This document shows positions 1 to 9,674 of a stretch of DNA of 64,000 nt, one piece after another; within the stretch, counting starts at the first letter, position 1; every line of letters begins with the position of its first letter. The notes beneath the pieces were generated by a model. The model did not search any database and had not been told where the DNA came from. It saw nothing but the letters and a program-made list of their open reading frames with translations. This DNA comes from Sphingomonadales bacterium 39-57-19 (GTDB taxonomy: Bacteria > Pseudomonadota > Alphaproteobacteria > Sphingomonadales > Sphingomonadaceae): assembly GCA_002282385.1 (NCBI GenBank), contig NCJG01000001.1:637175-701174 (forward strand), given 5' to 3'. Made by a program: the position numbers and the translations under genes.

Positions 1-130
1 TCGGTGGTGAAGTAGGGGGCGTCGGCGGAACTATGACGGTTCCACCGCCGGAGCTGCTACCGCCACCGCCGCAAGCCGTTAGGCCGGCAGCCAAAATGAC
101 AATGACGTTCTTCAACGCGCCGTTCTTCAT
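1..130 (-). CDS. Putative lipoprotein, N-terminal part only
   Basis: Reading leftward from the ATG at 130, the sequence encodes a short basic start (MKNG), a hydrophobic stretch (VIVILAAGL) and a lipobox LTAC followed by a run of Gly and Ser and then a Pro/Thr-rich stretch. This is a classic lipoprotein signal peptide with a low-complexity linker after the acylated Cys at about residue 20. The protein should therefore be exported and anchored in a membrane. The frame is open to the window edge, so the functional domain is not visible and no function can be given. Most of the coding strand is too short to stand out as a long reading frame, but the signal architecture makes it convincing. Confidence 0.7.
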   Translation of the reverse strand, partial: MKNGALKNVIVILAAGLTACGGGGSSSGGGTVIVPPTPPTSPP

Positions 131-468
131 GCCACTCTATCTCTCTCTAAATTCAGTTTATGCCATGACAGGTGCACCGGAAGGCGGCCACCGACAAGTA
201 AGATTTCGCATCATGACGCAACTTCATGTAAAATGTTCGAACGTCATTCCTGGTCGGCGATTTCATCCGTCCAAAAGCTTTCGTCCATTGCGGCAAGCCT
301 TTCGGATACATATGTGTAACAGTTCCCGTATACACTGCGCCGTGACGCCCGCACGCCTAATTATCGGAAAAAACGATTAGTCATTGCAAAAACGGTTGCT
401 GGACTAAATGATAGAATTCGTGTTGGGGAGCGTCAGAATTTCAAAAACCACCATCGAAAGGATTTCAC
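131..468. other. Intergenic region between the lipoprotein gene and ahpC
   Basis: 338 bases separate two divergent starts. I see no convincing gene in them: the short frames on both strands have no ribosome binding site or recognisable product. The ahpC-proximal part is AT-rich and should hold its promoter. A dyad ATCG-N7-CGAT lies at 363-377 and a purine-rich AAAGGA ribosome site sits just upstream of the ahpC ATG. Confidence 0.5.
363..377. promoter_or_regulatory. Candidate LysR-type (OxyR-like) operator half-site upstream of ahpC
   Basis: ATCG-N7-CGAT is an interrupted palindrome containing the T-N11-A core bound by LysR-type regulators. OxyR commonly controls ahpC, and this dyad lies about 90 bases before the ahpC start. 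The match to the OxyR consensus (ATAG-N7-CTAT) is only partial and I do not see a clear second half-site, so this is a weak assignment. Confidence 0.25.
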
Positions 469-1032
469 ATGGGTATCATCGGTTCAAGCATTAAGCCGTT
501 CACAACGCAGTCTTACAAGGCTGGCAAGTTCGTTGAAGTTTCCGACGCCGACGTAAAGGGCAAGTGGGGCGTATTCTTCTTTTATCCTGCCGACTGGACA
601 TTTGTATGCCCAACCGAGCTAGAAGACCTTGCTGACCAATATGCGGACCTGCAAGCCATGGGCGTTGAAGTATTCGCAGTGTCGACCGACACGCATTTCA
701 GCCACAAGTCATGGCATGACAGCTCGCCAGCGATCAGCAAGATCAACTATCACATGCTTGGTGACCAGAACCACGTCATCAGCAACAACTTCGGCGTATT
801 GCGCGAAGGCCAAGGCCTTGCCGACCGTGCGACCTTCGTAGTCGATCCAGACGGCGTTATCCAAGTCATGGAAATCACCTGTGAAGGCGTTGGCCGTAAT
901 GCGGTTGAACTCGTCCGCAAGATCAAGGCTGCGATCTACGTGCGCGAGCATCCTGGTCAGGTTTGCCCTGCGAAGTGGGAAGAAGGCGGCGAAACACTTG
1001 CACCTTCGATCGACCTCGTCGGCAAGATCTAA
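469..1032 (+). CDS. ahpC: Alkyl hydroperoxide reductase subunit C (2-Cys peroxiredoxin)
   Basis: Cytosolic typical 2-Cys peroxiredoxin that reduces hydrogen peroxide, organic hydroperoxides and peroxynitrite; the disulfide formed is re-reduced by AhpF. The 187-residue length is exactly that of the family. The peroxidatic Cys47 lies in FVCPTE, and the resolving Cys166 lies in QVCPAKW near the C terminus. The start is well supported by an AAAGGA site about 6 bases upstream. ahpF follows 108 bases downstream on the same strand, with a strong hairpin between them, so the two are probably co-transcribed with unequal yields. Induction by peroxide through OxyR is likely from family knowledge; only a weak operator candidate is visible. 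Confidence 0.97.
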   Translation: MGIIGSSIKPFTTQSYKAGKFVEVSDADVKGKWGVFFFYPADWTFVCPTELEDLADQYADLQAMGVEVFAVSTDTHFSHKSWHDSSPAISKINYHMLGDQNHVISNNFGVLREGQGLADRATFVVDPDGVIQVMEITCEGVGRNAVELVRKIKAAIYVREHPGQVCPAKWEEGGETLAPSIDLVGKI

Positions 1033-1041
1033 TATATATTC

Positions 1042-1069
1042 GGGTGCCGCGTTCTTTAGCGCGGCACCC
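1042..1069 (+). promoter_or_regulatory. Perfect intercistronic hairpin between ahpC and ahpF
   Basis: A 10-bp perfect GC-rich stem (GGGTGCCGCG paired with CGCGGCACCC, loop of 8) starts about 10 bases after the ahpC stop. It is not followed by a T-run, so it is not a standard intrinsic terminator. It more likely protects the 3' end of ahpC mRNA or attenuates read-through into ahpF, giving more AhpC than AhpF. The role is inferred; the stem is directly visible. Confidence 0.6.
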
Positions 1070-1140
1070 ACCCCCTAAAGCCGACCAATTGAGCCGCCAT
1101 CCGTCGCGGCGTGACCGTGCTTGTTTGAAAGAGACCCAAG

Positions 1141-2691
1141 ATGCTTGATGCTGCCACCACTGCCCAGTTGAAAACATATTTGGCAAACCTGCGCACCCCT
1201 GTTGAGCTCGTCGCGACCCTCGATGACAGCCCCAAGTCTGCGGAAATGCGCGCGCTTGTTGAAACCGTCGTCGAACAGTCACACCTGCTGACCGCGCGTT
1301 TTGATGGTCATGCGGATCGCGTGCCTTCATTCGCCATCCGCCGCGCCGATGGCACGGCCGAGACGCATTTTGCGGGCCTGCCATTGGGGCATGAATTCAC
1401 ATCTTTGGTCCTCGCGCTTCTCCACATGGGCGGACACCCGCCCAAGGAAGAGGCAGAGTTGCTCGATTCAGTGAAGGCGCTTGAAGGCGACTTCCGTTTC
1501 GAAACATTCTTTTCGCTGTCGTGCCAGAATTGTCCTGACGTTATTCAGGCTATCAACATCATGGCCGCACTCAATCCAAGCGTCAGCCATGTCGCAATTG
1601 ATGGAGCGATGTTCCGCGAAGAAGTTGAGACCCGCAAGGTCATGGCCGTCCCCGCCATTTACCTGAACGGTGAACCCTTTGGCCAAGGCCGGATGGACCT
1701 CGCGCAGTTTATGGCCAAGCTGGACACCGGCACCGTTGCCCGCGCTGCCGAGAAGATCGCAGCCAAGGAGCCGTTTGAAGTTCTCGTCGTCGGCGGCGGT
1801 CCAGCGGGCGCAGCGGCCGCGATTTATGCGGCGCGCAAAGGTATTCGCACCGGTGTTGTCGCGGAACGATTTGGCGGTCAGGTGCTCGATACGATGGGCA
1901 TCGAGAACTTCATTTCGATCCAGCACACCGAAGGGCCAAAACTGGCGGCGCAATTGGAACAGCATGTCCGCGAATATGACGTCGACATCATGAACCTTCA
2001 GGCCGCGACCGAGCTTATCCCCGCTGCTGAAGGCGGCTTGCATGAAGTAAAGCTCGCGAGCGGTGCAACGTTAAAGGCACGGACGATCATATTGTCGACA
2101 GGTGCCCGTTGGCGGCAAATGGGTGTTCCCGGTGAAGAAGAATATCGCAACAAGGGCGTGGCATATTGCCCGCATTGCGATGGTCCGTTGTACAAGGGCA
2201 AGCGCACCGCCGTCATCGGCGGTGGCAACTCGGGCGTTGAAGCGGCCATCGACCTTGCAGGCATTGTCTCCCACGTGACGCTCGTCGAATTCGATTCTCA
2301 ACTGCGCGCAGATGCGGTGCTGCAAAACAAACTGCGCAGCCTGCCCAATGTCGACATCATCACATCCGCATTGAGCACGGAAGTATTGGGCGACGGCGAA
2401 AAGGTTGAGGCATTGGTCTATACCGACCGCCTGACCGGGGATTCGCATCGCATCGATCTTGAAGGCATCTTCGTGCAAATCGGGCTGGTTCCGAACACCG
2501 AATGGCTGAAGGGACCGCTGCAGCTTTCGCCGCGTGGCGAAATCGAAGTCGATGCGCATAACGCAACGAATATCCCGGGCGTTTTCGCCGCTGGCGACGT
2601 TACGACTGTCCCGTACAAGCAAATTATCGTCGCAATGGGCGAAGGCACGAAGGCAGGCCTTTCCGCGTTCGATCACATCATCCGGCATTGA
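1141..2691 (+). CDS. ahpF: Alkyl hydroperoxide reductase subunit F
   Basis: Flavoprotein disulfide reductase that passes electrons from NADH to oxidised AhpC. The 516 residues match the roughly 520 of the family. The N-terminal tandem thioredoxin-fold domain carries the CxxC SCQNC (Cys128/Cys131). The thioredoxin-reductase-like part begins around residue 213 with the FAD-binding [12 protein letters not shown], has the second redox pair YCPHC (Cys343/Cys346), an NAD-binding [12 protein letters not shown] just after it, and the C-terminal FAD motif [10 protein letters not shown]. All four catalytic cysteines are present, so the enzyme should work with AhpC encoded upstream. Confidence 0.96.
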   Translation: MLDAATTAQLKTYLANLRTPVELVATLDDSPKSAEMRALVETVVEQSHLLTARFDGHADRVPSFAIRRADGTAETHFAGLPLGHEFTSLVLALLHMGGHPPKEEAELLDSVKALEGDFRFETFFSLSCQNCPDVIQAINIMAALNPSVSHVAIDGAMFREEVETRKVMAVPAIYLNGEPFGQGRMDLAQFMAKLDTGTVARAAEKIAAKEPFEVLVVGGGPAGAAAAIYAARKGIRTGVVAERFGGQVLDTMGIENFISIQHTEGPKLAAQLEQHVREYDVDIMNLQAATELIPAAEGGLHEVKLASGATLKARTIILSTGARWRQMGVPGEEEYRNKGVAYCPHCDGPLYKGKRTAVIGGGNSGVEAAIDLAGIVSHVTLVEFDSQLRADAVLQNKLRSLPNVDIITSALSTEVLGDGEKVEALVYTDRLTGDSHRIDLEGIFVQIGLVPNTEWLKGPLQLSPRGEIEVDAHNATNIPGVFAAGDVTTVPYKQIIVAMGEGTKAGLSAFDHIIRH

Positions 2692-2850
2692 TGGTACTGC
2701 CGCTGCGGACTGGGAACATGCGTTCTCGGTTCGCGGCGTCGGGATAATGTTTCGCCTTTAGAAATGCTTTCGTCGAAATCTGCTGTTAATGTCGCTTCAC
2801 TTCAGCCATCACGCGAACTTCGATATCCACCTCCCCTCACCGGTGAAAAA

Positions 2851-3895
2851 ATGCGCAAGCCACTCATTCTGTCGTTGATGCTATGTGTCGCTGCCTGTGG
2901 CGGCGGTGAAGAAAAACGCGACCGCCCTGCGCCGTTGGTCACACTGGGTGCCGCAACGCAGCATGTCTTTTCGGACCGCTACGTTGCCGTTGGCACCGCG
3001 AACGCAAATGAGCAGGTTTCCGTTCGTGCGCCTGTGACCGAACGCATCACGCAGCTTGGTTTTTCCGACGGCGACTATGTGCGGCAGGGCCAGATGCTCG
3101 CCGTTCTGGCGCAAGGGCAGGAAACGGCATCACTCGCCAGCGCGCAAGCGCGCGCGCCAAGCAGATCAGCAACTGGCCCGGATTAGTGAGCTCCATCGGC
3201 GCGGCTTTGCAACAAATGCAAATCTTGAGGCGCAGACCGCATCTGCGGCATCAGCGAAAGCCGCCGCTAATGAAGCGCGCGCGACGATTGGCGACCGCGT
3301 TGTGCGGGCCCCCTTTTCCGGGCAAGTGTCGCTGCGGCGCATATCGGTTGGCGCAGTTGTAAGCGCAGGCGACGAGATCGCGGCAGTCAGCGACCTGAGT
3401 GCAATCAAACTGGACTTCACGATACCGGAAACGATGTTGGCGAACGTCCGTGTTGGGCAAGACATCAGTGCGAAGGCTGCGGCTTTCCCCGATTATGTCG
3501 CTTCAGGAAAAATCATTGCGATCGATCCCGTGGTGAACCCGCAAACGCGGACCGCCACGCTGCGCGCGATATTGCCGAACCGCAACGGACAGTTGAAACC
3601 GGGAATGTTGCTGTCGGTCACGATCACATCGAAAACGCGCACCGCCCCCGCTATCCCCGAACTCTCGCTCGTGCGTGAAGGCGATGCGAGCTTTGTCTAC
3701 ACGCTCGATGCTGATCAAAAGGCGAAGCGTATTGAGGTTAAGACCGGCACACGCGACGGCAATCTGGTCGAGATCACCAGCGGCCTTAAAGTTGGCGACA
3801 AAATCGTAACTGAAGGCGTCGTGAAGCTGTCGGATGGTGCCAAGGTGCGCACCGGAAAAGCCAAATCTGGCGAAGCCTCCGCAAAAAGCAAATGA
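2851..3895 (+). pseudogene. RND efflux membrane-fusion protein gene with a frameshift
   Basis: Periplasmic adaptor of an RND efflux pump, linking the inner-membrane pump to an outer-membrane channel. The first frame gives a lipoprotein signal (lipobox VAAC, then GGGEE), a beta-barrel/lipoyl start (VRAPVTERITQLGFSDGDYVRQGQ) and the beginning of the coiled-coil hairpin. At the CG-repeat 3148-3157 the frame is lost and stops at 3186. The next frame carries on with the second helix (RQADQQLARISEL), the lipoyl half VVRAPFSGQVSLR and the rest of the adaptor to TGA at 3895. One base too many or two too few in the repeat would explain it. Either a real inactivating slippage or a sequencing error is possible; the pump gene downstream is intact. 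Confidence 0.85.
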
Positions 3896-3907
3896 TGCAA
3901 GGTTGAG

Positions 3908-6900
3908 ATGACACTTTCCGACATCTCGGTCCGCAGACCCGTATTCGCAGCCGTTATTGCGATTCTGATGGTGCTTGTCGGCATTGTTGGCTTTCTAAAC
4001 TTACCCGTTCGCGAATATCCCGACACGGAGCCCCCGATTGTGTCGGTTGGAACCGCCTATACCGGCGCTGCCGCTAGTGTCGTCGAAACGCGGGTGACAC
4101 AGGTTCTGGAAAACGCGCTTGCCGGCATTGAAGGCATTCAGACCATCACGTCCCGTTCGCGCGACGGGCAGTCCGATATCACCATCGAATTCGCGCCGGG
4201 CCGAACCGTCGACAGCGCAGCAAACGATGTCCGCGACCGCGTTGGCGGGGTGGCGGATGATTTGCCCGAAGAAGTACTCGCGCCTGAAGTGCGCAAGGTC
4301 GATGCCGATGCATCGCCCATATTGTTTCTTGTGGTGTCGAAACCGGGTTGGTCCCGGCTTGAACTCAGCGACTATGTTGACCGCAATCTAGTGGACCGGT
4401 TCTCCGCCATCGATGGTGTGGCGCGTGTGTTTGTGGGCGGCGAAGCGCGGCCATCGATGCGTATTTGGCTGCAGCCAGACCGGCTTGCGGCATTGGGCCT
4501 CACGCCGCTGGATGTCGAAAATGCCCTGCGCAGCCAGAATGTCGAACTGCCCGCCGGTCGCTTGGAATCTACCGATCAAAACGTAACCCTGCGCGTCAGC
4601 CGACCATTTGGGAATGAAGCCGAGTTCCAGCAGCTTATCGTCGCACGCGGAGCCGACGGTTCGCTCATCCGTCTGGCGGATGTAGCGCGCGTCGAAACTG
4701 GTCCGGAAAATCCCTATGCGGCATTCCGGCTGAACGGCGAATCCGCGCTTGGCATGGGCATCGTCCGCCAGTCGGGCGCGAACACCTTGGCCGTCGCCGA
4801 AAACGCAAAGGCGCTCGCCGAACAAATCAAAGGCGATCTGCCAAAGGGCATGACGATCACTGTTGGATCGGATGACTCATTGTTCATCAGCAAGGCGATC
4901 AGCGGCGTGTGGATCACATTGGCAGAAGCCGCGGCATTGGTTGTCTTGGTCATCTTCCTGTTTTTGGGAAGCTGGCGCGCAACGCTTATTCCCGCGATCA
5001 CCGTGCCCATCTGCTTGCTGGCGACATTTGCGGTGCTGTGGCTGTTTGGATTTTCCATCAACCTGTTGACGCTGCTCGCGCTTGTGCTCGCAATTGGTCT
5101 GGTGGTCGATGACGCCATCGTGGTGTTGGAAAATGTCTACCACCGGATTGAACAAGGCGAGCCTCCCCTTGTCGCAGCGGTTACCGGCACGCGGCAGGTC
5201 GCTTTTGCAGTTGTATCGACCACCATCGTTGTCTGCGCGGTGTTTGTGCCCGTCATGTTTCTGGCAGGCCAGACCGGCCTTTTATTCCGCGAGCTTGCAG
5301 GCGCGATGATTGCCGCCATCGCCTTTTCGGGCTTTGTCGCGCTCAGCCTTGCGCCAATGCTGTGTTCAAAACTGCTCAAGCAGGAAAAGCGCGGACGCAT
5401 TGCATCTTGGGTAGATGATAAATTCCAACGCGTGGAAACGCGCTATGCGCATATGCTGTCCCGCGCGATTGCCAAGCCATTGGCAGCGATGCTTGGCGTC
5501 ATTGGCTTTTTGGTTGTTGCCGGACTTTTGTTCACGACGCTGCAGTCTGAACTCGCACCAGCCGAGGATGTGGGCGTCTTAAGCGTCAACATTGCTGCGC
5601 CAGAGGGCACTGGCTACAACGCCATGGACAAATATATGTTGGATGCGTCCAAACCGGTTTTGGGGCTGCTCGAAAAGGGTACAGTTCGGTCCATCATTCA
5701 ACGCACGCCCGGCGGCTTTTCCGCAAGTGATGACTTTAACTCGGGCACCTTCCTTATCTTCCTGAAACCATGGGAAGAACGCACAGAGAAGACCGAAGAT
5801 GTCGTCGCACAGGTCAATAAAATCCTGGCCGATCTGCCCGCTGTGCGCGGCAATGGCGCGGCGCGGTCGTCTATTGGACGGGGTCGGGGTCAGCCGCTGA
5901 ACTTCGTCATCGCGGGTTCGACTTATGAATCGCTCAGCGTTGCGCGTGACAGGATATTGACTGCGGCGCGCGAAAATCCCGGCATTGTGAACCTCGATTC
6001 CGACTATAAGGAAACCAAGCCGCAGATGGAGATTCTGGTCGACACGGCACGCGCTGGCGACCTTGGCGTATCCGTTGCCGACGTCAGCCAGGCGCTGCAA
6101 TCGCTATTGGGGTCGCGCCGTGTGTCGACCTATGTCGATCGCGGCGAAGAATATCGCGTAATTGTTCAGGCCGATGCGCAAAACCGCGCAACCGCCGAGA
6201 ATTTGGCCGCTATTCAGCTGCGAAGCCGCGATGGCTCATTGGTATCGTTGGCCAACCTCATCACATATAAAGAAACCGCCGGTGCACGCGACCTTGGCCG
6301 GTATAACAAGCTACGCGCCATTACGCTGTCTGGCGGGTTGGCGCCGGGCTATTCAATGGGGGAAGCGCTCTCGTTTCTGGAAGAGCAAGCCGCTGCATCG
6401 CCAGAAGTACTCGCCGTCGGCTATCGCGGTGAAAGCCAAGCATATAAGGAAACCGGCGGATCCATCATCCTCGTGTTTTTCCTCACGATCCTGTTGGTCT
6501 ATCTCGTTCTGGCGGCGCAGTTCGAAAGCTTCGTGCACCCTGCAACCATTATCACCACCGTCCCATTGGCGGTCGGCGGTGGCATCATTGGACTTGCGCT
6601 AACCGGGATGACCCTCAACCTCTACAGCCAGATTGGTATCGTTATGCTGGTTGGGCTTGCGGCAAAGAACGGCATTTTGATCGTCGAATTTGCAAACCAG
6701 CTGCGCGATGAAGGTTTGGAAATTCTGGAATCGATACAACAAGCCGCAGCGCGCCGTTTGCGGCCTATTTTGATGACCTCGATTGCGACCGTGTTCGGCG
6801 CAATCCCGCTCGCTATTGCCAGTGGCGCTGGCGGCGCAGCGCGGGCCTCTATCGGGGTGGTCATTGTCTTCGGTGTAACACTCGCCACGCTGATTACGCT

Positions 6901-7012
6901 GGTCCTCATCCCGCTCATTTATGCGCGGCTTGCGAAATATACGGGATCGCCAGAAGCGGTCACGCGCCGTTTGCAGCAGGAACTGGCTGCGCAGGAAAAA
7001 GGCGCAGCCTGA
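3908..7012 (+). CDS. RND family efflux transporter, inner-membrane pump (HAE1 type)
   Basis: Proton-driven multidrug exporter of the AcrB/MexB/MdtC superfamily that captures substrates from the periplasm or membrane. The 1034-residue length fits. It shows the typical start (LSDISVRRPVFAAVIAI), two large periplasmic loops, and twelve expected membrane segments. The paired proton-relay aspartates are in GLVVDDAIVVLENV (Asp401/Asp402), and the second-half equivalent reads LVGLAAKNGILIVEFANQ. The gene begins 12 bases after the frameshifted adaptor gene, so they form one operon; no outer-membrane channel gene is nearby. The exact substrate cannot be read from the sequence. Confidence 0.94.
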   Translation: MTLSDISVRRPVFAAVIAILMVLVGIVGFLNLPVREYPDTEPPIVSVGTAYTGAAASVVETRVTQVLENALAGIEGIQTITSRSRDGQSDITIEFAPGRTVDSAANDVRDRVGGVADDLPEEVLAPEVRKVDADASPILFLVVSKPGWSRLELSDYVDRNLVDRFSAIDGVARVFVGGEARPSMRIWLQPDRLAALGLTPLDVENALRSQNVELPAGRLESTDQNVTLRVSRPFGNEAEFQQLIVARGADGSLIRLADVARVETGPENPYAAFRLNGESALGMGIVRQSGANTLAVAENAKALAEQIKGDLPKGMTITVGSDDSLFISKAISGVWITLAEAAALVVLVIFLFLGSWRATLIPAITVPICLLATFAVLWLFGFSINLLTLLALVLAIGLVVDDAIVVLENVYHRIEQGEPPLVAAVTGTRQVAFAVVSTTIVVCAVFVPVMFLAGQTGLLFRELAGAMIAAIAFSGFVALSLAPMLCSKLLKQEKRGRIASWVDDKFQRVETRYAHMLSRAIAKPLAAMLGVIGFLVVAGLLFTTLQSELAPAEDVGVLSVNIAAPEGTGYNAMDKYMLDASKPVLGLLEKGTVRSIIQRTPGGFSASDDFNSGTFLIFLKPWEERTEKTEDVVAQVNKILADLPAVRGNGAARSSIGRGRGQPLNFVIAGSTYESLSVARDRILTAARENPGIVNLDSDYKETKPQMEILVDTARAGDLGVSVADVSQALQSLLGSRRVSTYVDRGEEYRVIVQADAQNRATAENLAAIQLRSRDGSLVSLANLITYKETAGARDLGRYNKLRAITLSGGLAPGYSMGEALSFLEEQAAASPEVLAVGYRGESQAYKETGGSIILVFFLTILLVYLVLAAQFESFVHPATIITTVPLAVGGGIIGLALTGMTLNLYSQIGIVMLVGLAAKNGILIVEFANQLRDEGLEILESIQQAAARRLRPILMTSIATVFGAIPLAIASGAGGAARASIGVVIVFGVTLATLITLVLIPLIYARLAKYTGSPEAVTRRLQQELAAQEKGAA

Positions 7013-7129
7013 CGGTTACCGCAGGGGGCTCCCAATGGGCCCATCCTTTGGCGCTGTGACTTCGTCACTTCTTAACATGTTCGGATTAGATGGCCGCCTG
7101 CACAGGCGCATCGACTGCAGGAACCCGAC

Positions 7130-8254
7130 ATGCACAAAAATATGGTTATCTTTGGCACGCGGCCAGAAGCCATAAAATTATTTCCTGTGGTCAATGCGTT
7201 GGCGGGCTACTCCAATATGCACACTGAAATATTGGTGAGCGCGCAACACCGGCAGATGCTGGATCAAGTGCTCGCGATCAGCGGCATCGTTCCGGATTAT
7301 GACCTCGATCTCATGCAACCCGGGCAGTCACTTGATGCGCTCACGGCGCGCTTGTTGGAGGCTATTGGCGGCGTGCTCGATACCGCAAAACCCGACCGCG
7401 TGATTGTGCAAGGCGACACAGCAACCGCCATGGCTAGCGCACTCGCCGCTTATTATCGCCAAATTCCCGTGAGCCATGTCGAGGCGGGTTTACGCAGTAG
7501 CAATATCTACCAGCCTTGGCCCGAAGAGGTGAACCGCAAGATTATCGGCACGATTGCAGACCAGCACTTCGCGCCAACCGCTGTGTCTGCGGCGGCACTT
7601 ACCGCAGAGGCCGTTTCCCCCGAAAACATCTTTGTCACCGGCAACACAGGGGTTGATGCGCTGCACTGGATAACCGATCGCATCGCGCAAAACCCGGCAT
7701 TGGCAGCAAACCTTGCGCCATATGAAGAGCGGTTCCGTGGCCGCAAGATCATTGGCATCACAACGCACCGGCGGGAGAATTTCGGCGATAGCATGGACAA
7801 TATCGCAGCCGCCATTCGGGCCATTGCGGCGCGGGATGATGTTGCGTGCATCTTCCCCGTGCACATGAACCCAAATGTGCGGGCAGTCATGGAAGCAGCG
7901 CTTTGCGATCTGCCCAATGTCGCGATGATTGAACCGCTGGACTATCCCAACTTCGTTCGCCTGCTGTCGATATCGCACATCATGTTAACCGATAGCGGCG
8001 GCGTTCAGGAAGAGGCACCCGCGCTTGGAAAGCCGGTGTTGGTGATGCGCGACACCACCGAGCGCCCCGAAGGCATCAATGCGGGCACCGCGAAGCTGAT
8101 CGGCACTGATAAAGACCGTATCGTTGCCGAAATTATCACGCTTTTAGACGATGATGCCGCTTATTCAGCAATGGCCCGCGCGCACAATCCATTTGGGGAT
8201 GGTCGCACAAGTCAGCGCATAGCGGAAATCATCTACAATGCGCGTCGACAATAA
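7130..8254 (+). CDS. wecB: UDP-N-acetylglucosamine 2-epimerase (non-hydrolysing)
   Basis: Interconverts UDP-GlcNAc and UDP-ManNAc, supplying ManNAc or ManNAcA for surface polysaccharide. The 374 residues match the family. It has the start MVIFGTRPEAIKLFPVV, and the active-site segments VQGDTATAMA, HVEAGLRS, TTHRRENFG and DSGGVQEEA are all intact. A CAGGAA ribosome site precedes the ATG at 7130; an alternative start at 7142 would remove only four residues. The UDP-glucose dehydrogenase gene follows 108 bases later, suggesting a small sugar-nucleotide cluster, although no glycosyltransferase gene is adjacent. Confidence 0.93.
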   Translation: MHKNMVIFGTRPEAIKLFPVVNALAGYSNMHTEILVSAQHRQMLDQVLAISGIVPDYDLDLMQPGQSLDALTARLLEAIGGVLDTAKPDRVIVQGDTATAMASALAAYYRQIPVSHVEAGLRSSNIYQPWPEEVNRKIIGTIADQHFAPTAVSAAALTAEAVSPENIFVTGNTGVDALHWITDRIAQNPALAANLAPYEERFRGRKIIGITTHRRENFGDSMDNIAAAIRAIAARDDVACIFPVHMNPNVRAVMEAALCDLPNVAMIEPLDYPNFVRLLSISHIMLTDSGGVQEEAPALGKPVLVMRDTTERPEGINAGTAKLIGTDKDRIVAEIITLLDDDAAYSAMARAHNPFGDGRTSQRIAEIIYNARRQ

Positions 8255-8362
8255 ACCTGGCTATTGTGCGGTCGGCTGAACATCCCGACGCAAGACTTGT
8301 TCCTGTCATGATAAAGTCATAAGGCGCACGCAATCGGCAGTCGCCTCCAAAAGGGTATCGTA

Positions 8363-9664
8363 ATGAAAATCGCAATGATCGGTTCGGGCTATGTTGGCCT
8401 TGTATCTGGCGCATGTTTTGCAGATTTCGGGCATGAAGTTGTTTGTGTCGACAAGGATGAGGGCAAGATAGCCCGCCTGAATGCCAATATCATGCCGATT
8501 TACGAACCGGGCCTTGATGCTTTGGTTAAGACCAATGTCGATGCCGGCCGTTTGAGCTTTTCAACCGATGTCATGCAATCGGTCAAAGGGTGCGGTGCGA
8601 TCTTTATCGCCGTTGGCACACCGTCACGCCGCGGCGATGGCCATGCGGACTTAAGCTATGTCTATGCCGCAGCCGAAGAATTGGCGCGCGCAATTGATCC
8701 GGGCACGGTTGTTGTGACGAAGTCCACGGTTCCTGTGGGCACAGGTGACGAGGTTGAGCGCATCATTCGCGAAACCAGCCCTGACCTTGAATTTGCCGTT
8801 GTTTCCAACCCTGAATTCCTGCGCGAAGGCGCGGCCATTGGTGACTTCAAACGCCCTGACCGTATTGTCGTGGGCAGCGATGTCGAATGGGCTCGCGATG
8901 TGATGCGCGCGATTTACCGTCCGTTGTTCCTGAATGAATCGCCCTTGCTGTTCACCAGCCGCCGTTCGTCGGAGCTGATAAAATATGCCGCAAACGCATT
9001 TCTCGCGACCAAGATCACCTTCATCAACGAAATGGCGGATCTGTGCGAAAAACTGGGGGCCAATGTGCAAGACGTATCGCGCGGTATTGGTTTGGATAAC
9101 CGCATCGGACCAAAGTTCCTGCATGCAGGGCCGGGCTATGGCGGCAGCTGCTTTCCAAAAGACACGCTGGCGTTGCTCAAAACCGCACAGGACAATGAAA
9201 CACCCGTTCGCGTCGTGGAAGCCGTGGTTCAGGCCAACGACCTTCGAAAGCGTGCGATGGGTCGCAAGATCATCAACGCCTTGGGCGGCGATGTGCGTGG
9301 CATGAAAATCGGCTTGCTTGGTCTGACGTTCAAACCCAATACTGACGATATGCGCGATGCTCCGTCGATTGCGATTGTCCAGACGTTGTTGGATGCCGGC
9401 GCCATCGTGCACGCCCATGATCCAGAAGGCATGGAGGAAGCCGCCAAGATCTTGCCCGACGTGGTGATGACCGCCAGCGCTTACGATGCTGCGCAAGATG
9501 CGCATGCCGTGGCGTTAGTCACGGAGTGGGACGCATATCGTGCGTTGGACCTCAAGAAACTGCATGCCGCGATGGCAGGCGACGTGCTCGTCGACCTGCG
9601 CAACATCTATCGCCCGGGAGAAGCGCAGGCCGCTGGGTTCAATTATGTCAGCGTCGGCCGCTAA
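8363..9664 (+). CDS. ugd: UDP-glucose 6-dehydrogenase
   Basis: Oxidises UDP-glucose to UDP-glucuronate with two NAD+. The N-terminal Rossmann motif GSGYVGLVSGACFADFGHEV is followed by the conserved NPEFLREG and the catalytic GPGYGGSCFPKD with nucleophile Cys263. The C-terminal UDP-binding domain contains GLTFKPNTDDMRDAPS. Length (433) is normal. By homology the fold could also serve GDP-mannose or UDP-ManNAc; with wecB beside it, UDP-ManNAc dehydrogenase is a conceivable alternative, but the sequence resembles the UDP-glucose enzymes most. It converges on the next gene with only 10 bases between stops. Confidence 0.9.
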   Translation: MKIAMIGSGYVGLVSGACFADFGHEVVCVDKDEGKIARLNANIMPIYEPGLDALVKTNVDAGRLSFSTDVMQSVKGCGAIFIAVGTPSRRGDGHADLSYVYAAAEELARAIDPGTVVVTKSTVPVGTGDEVERIIRETSPDLEFAVVSNPEFLREGAAIGDFKRPDRIVVGSDVEWARDVMRAIYRPLFLNESPLLFTSRRSSELIKYAANAFLATKITFINEMADLCEKLGANVQDVSRGIGLDNRIGPKFLHAGPGYGGSCFPKDTLALLKTAQDNETPVRVVEAVVQANDLRKRAMGRKIINALGGDVRGMKIGLLGLTFKPNTDDMRDAPSIAIVQTLLDAGAIVHAHDPEGMEEAAKILPDVVMTASAYDAAQDAHAVALVTEWDAYRALDLKKLHAAMAGDVLVDLRNIYRPGEAQAAGFNYVSVGR

Positions 9665-9674
9665 GCCAACGGAC

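Noticed and set aside
33..380. 115-codon plus-strand frame at the window start
   Set aside because: Its beginning is antisense to the convincing lipoprotein start, and the rest has no coding features.
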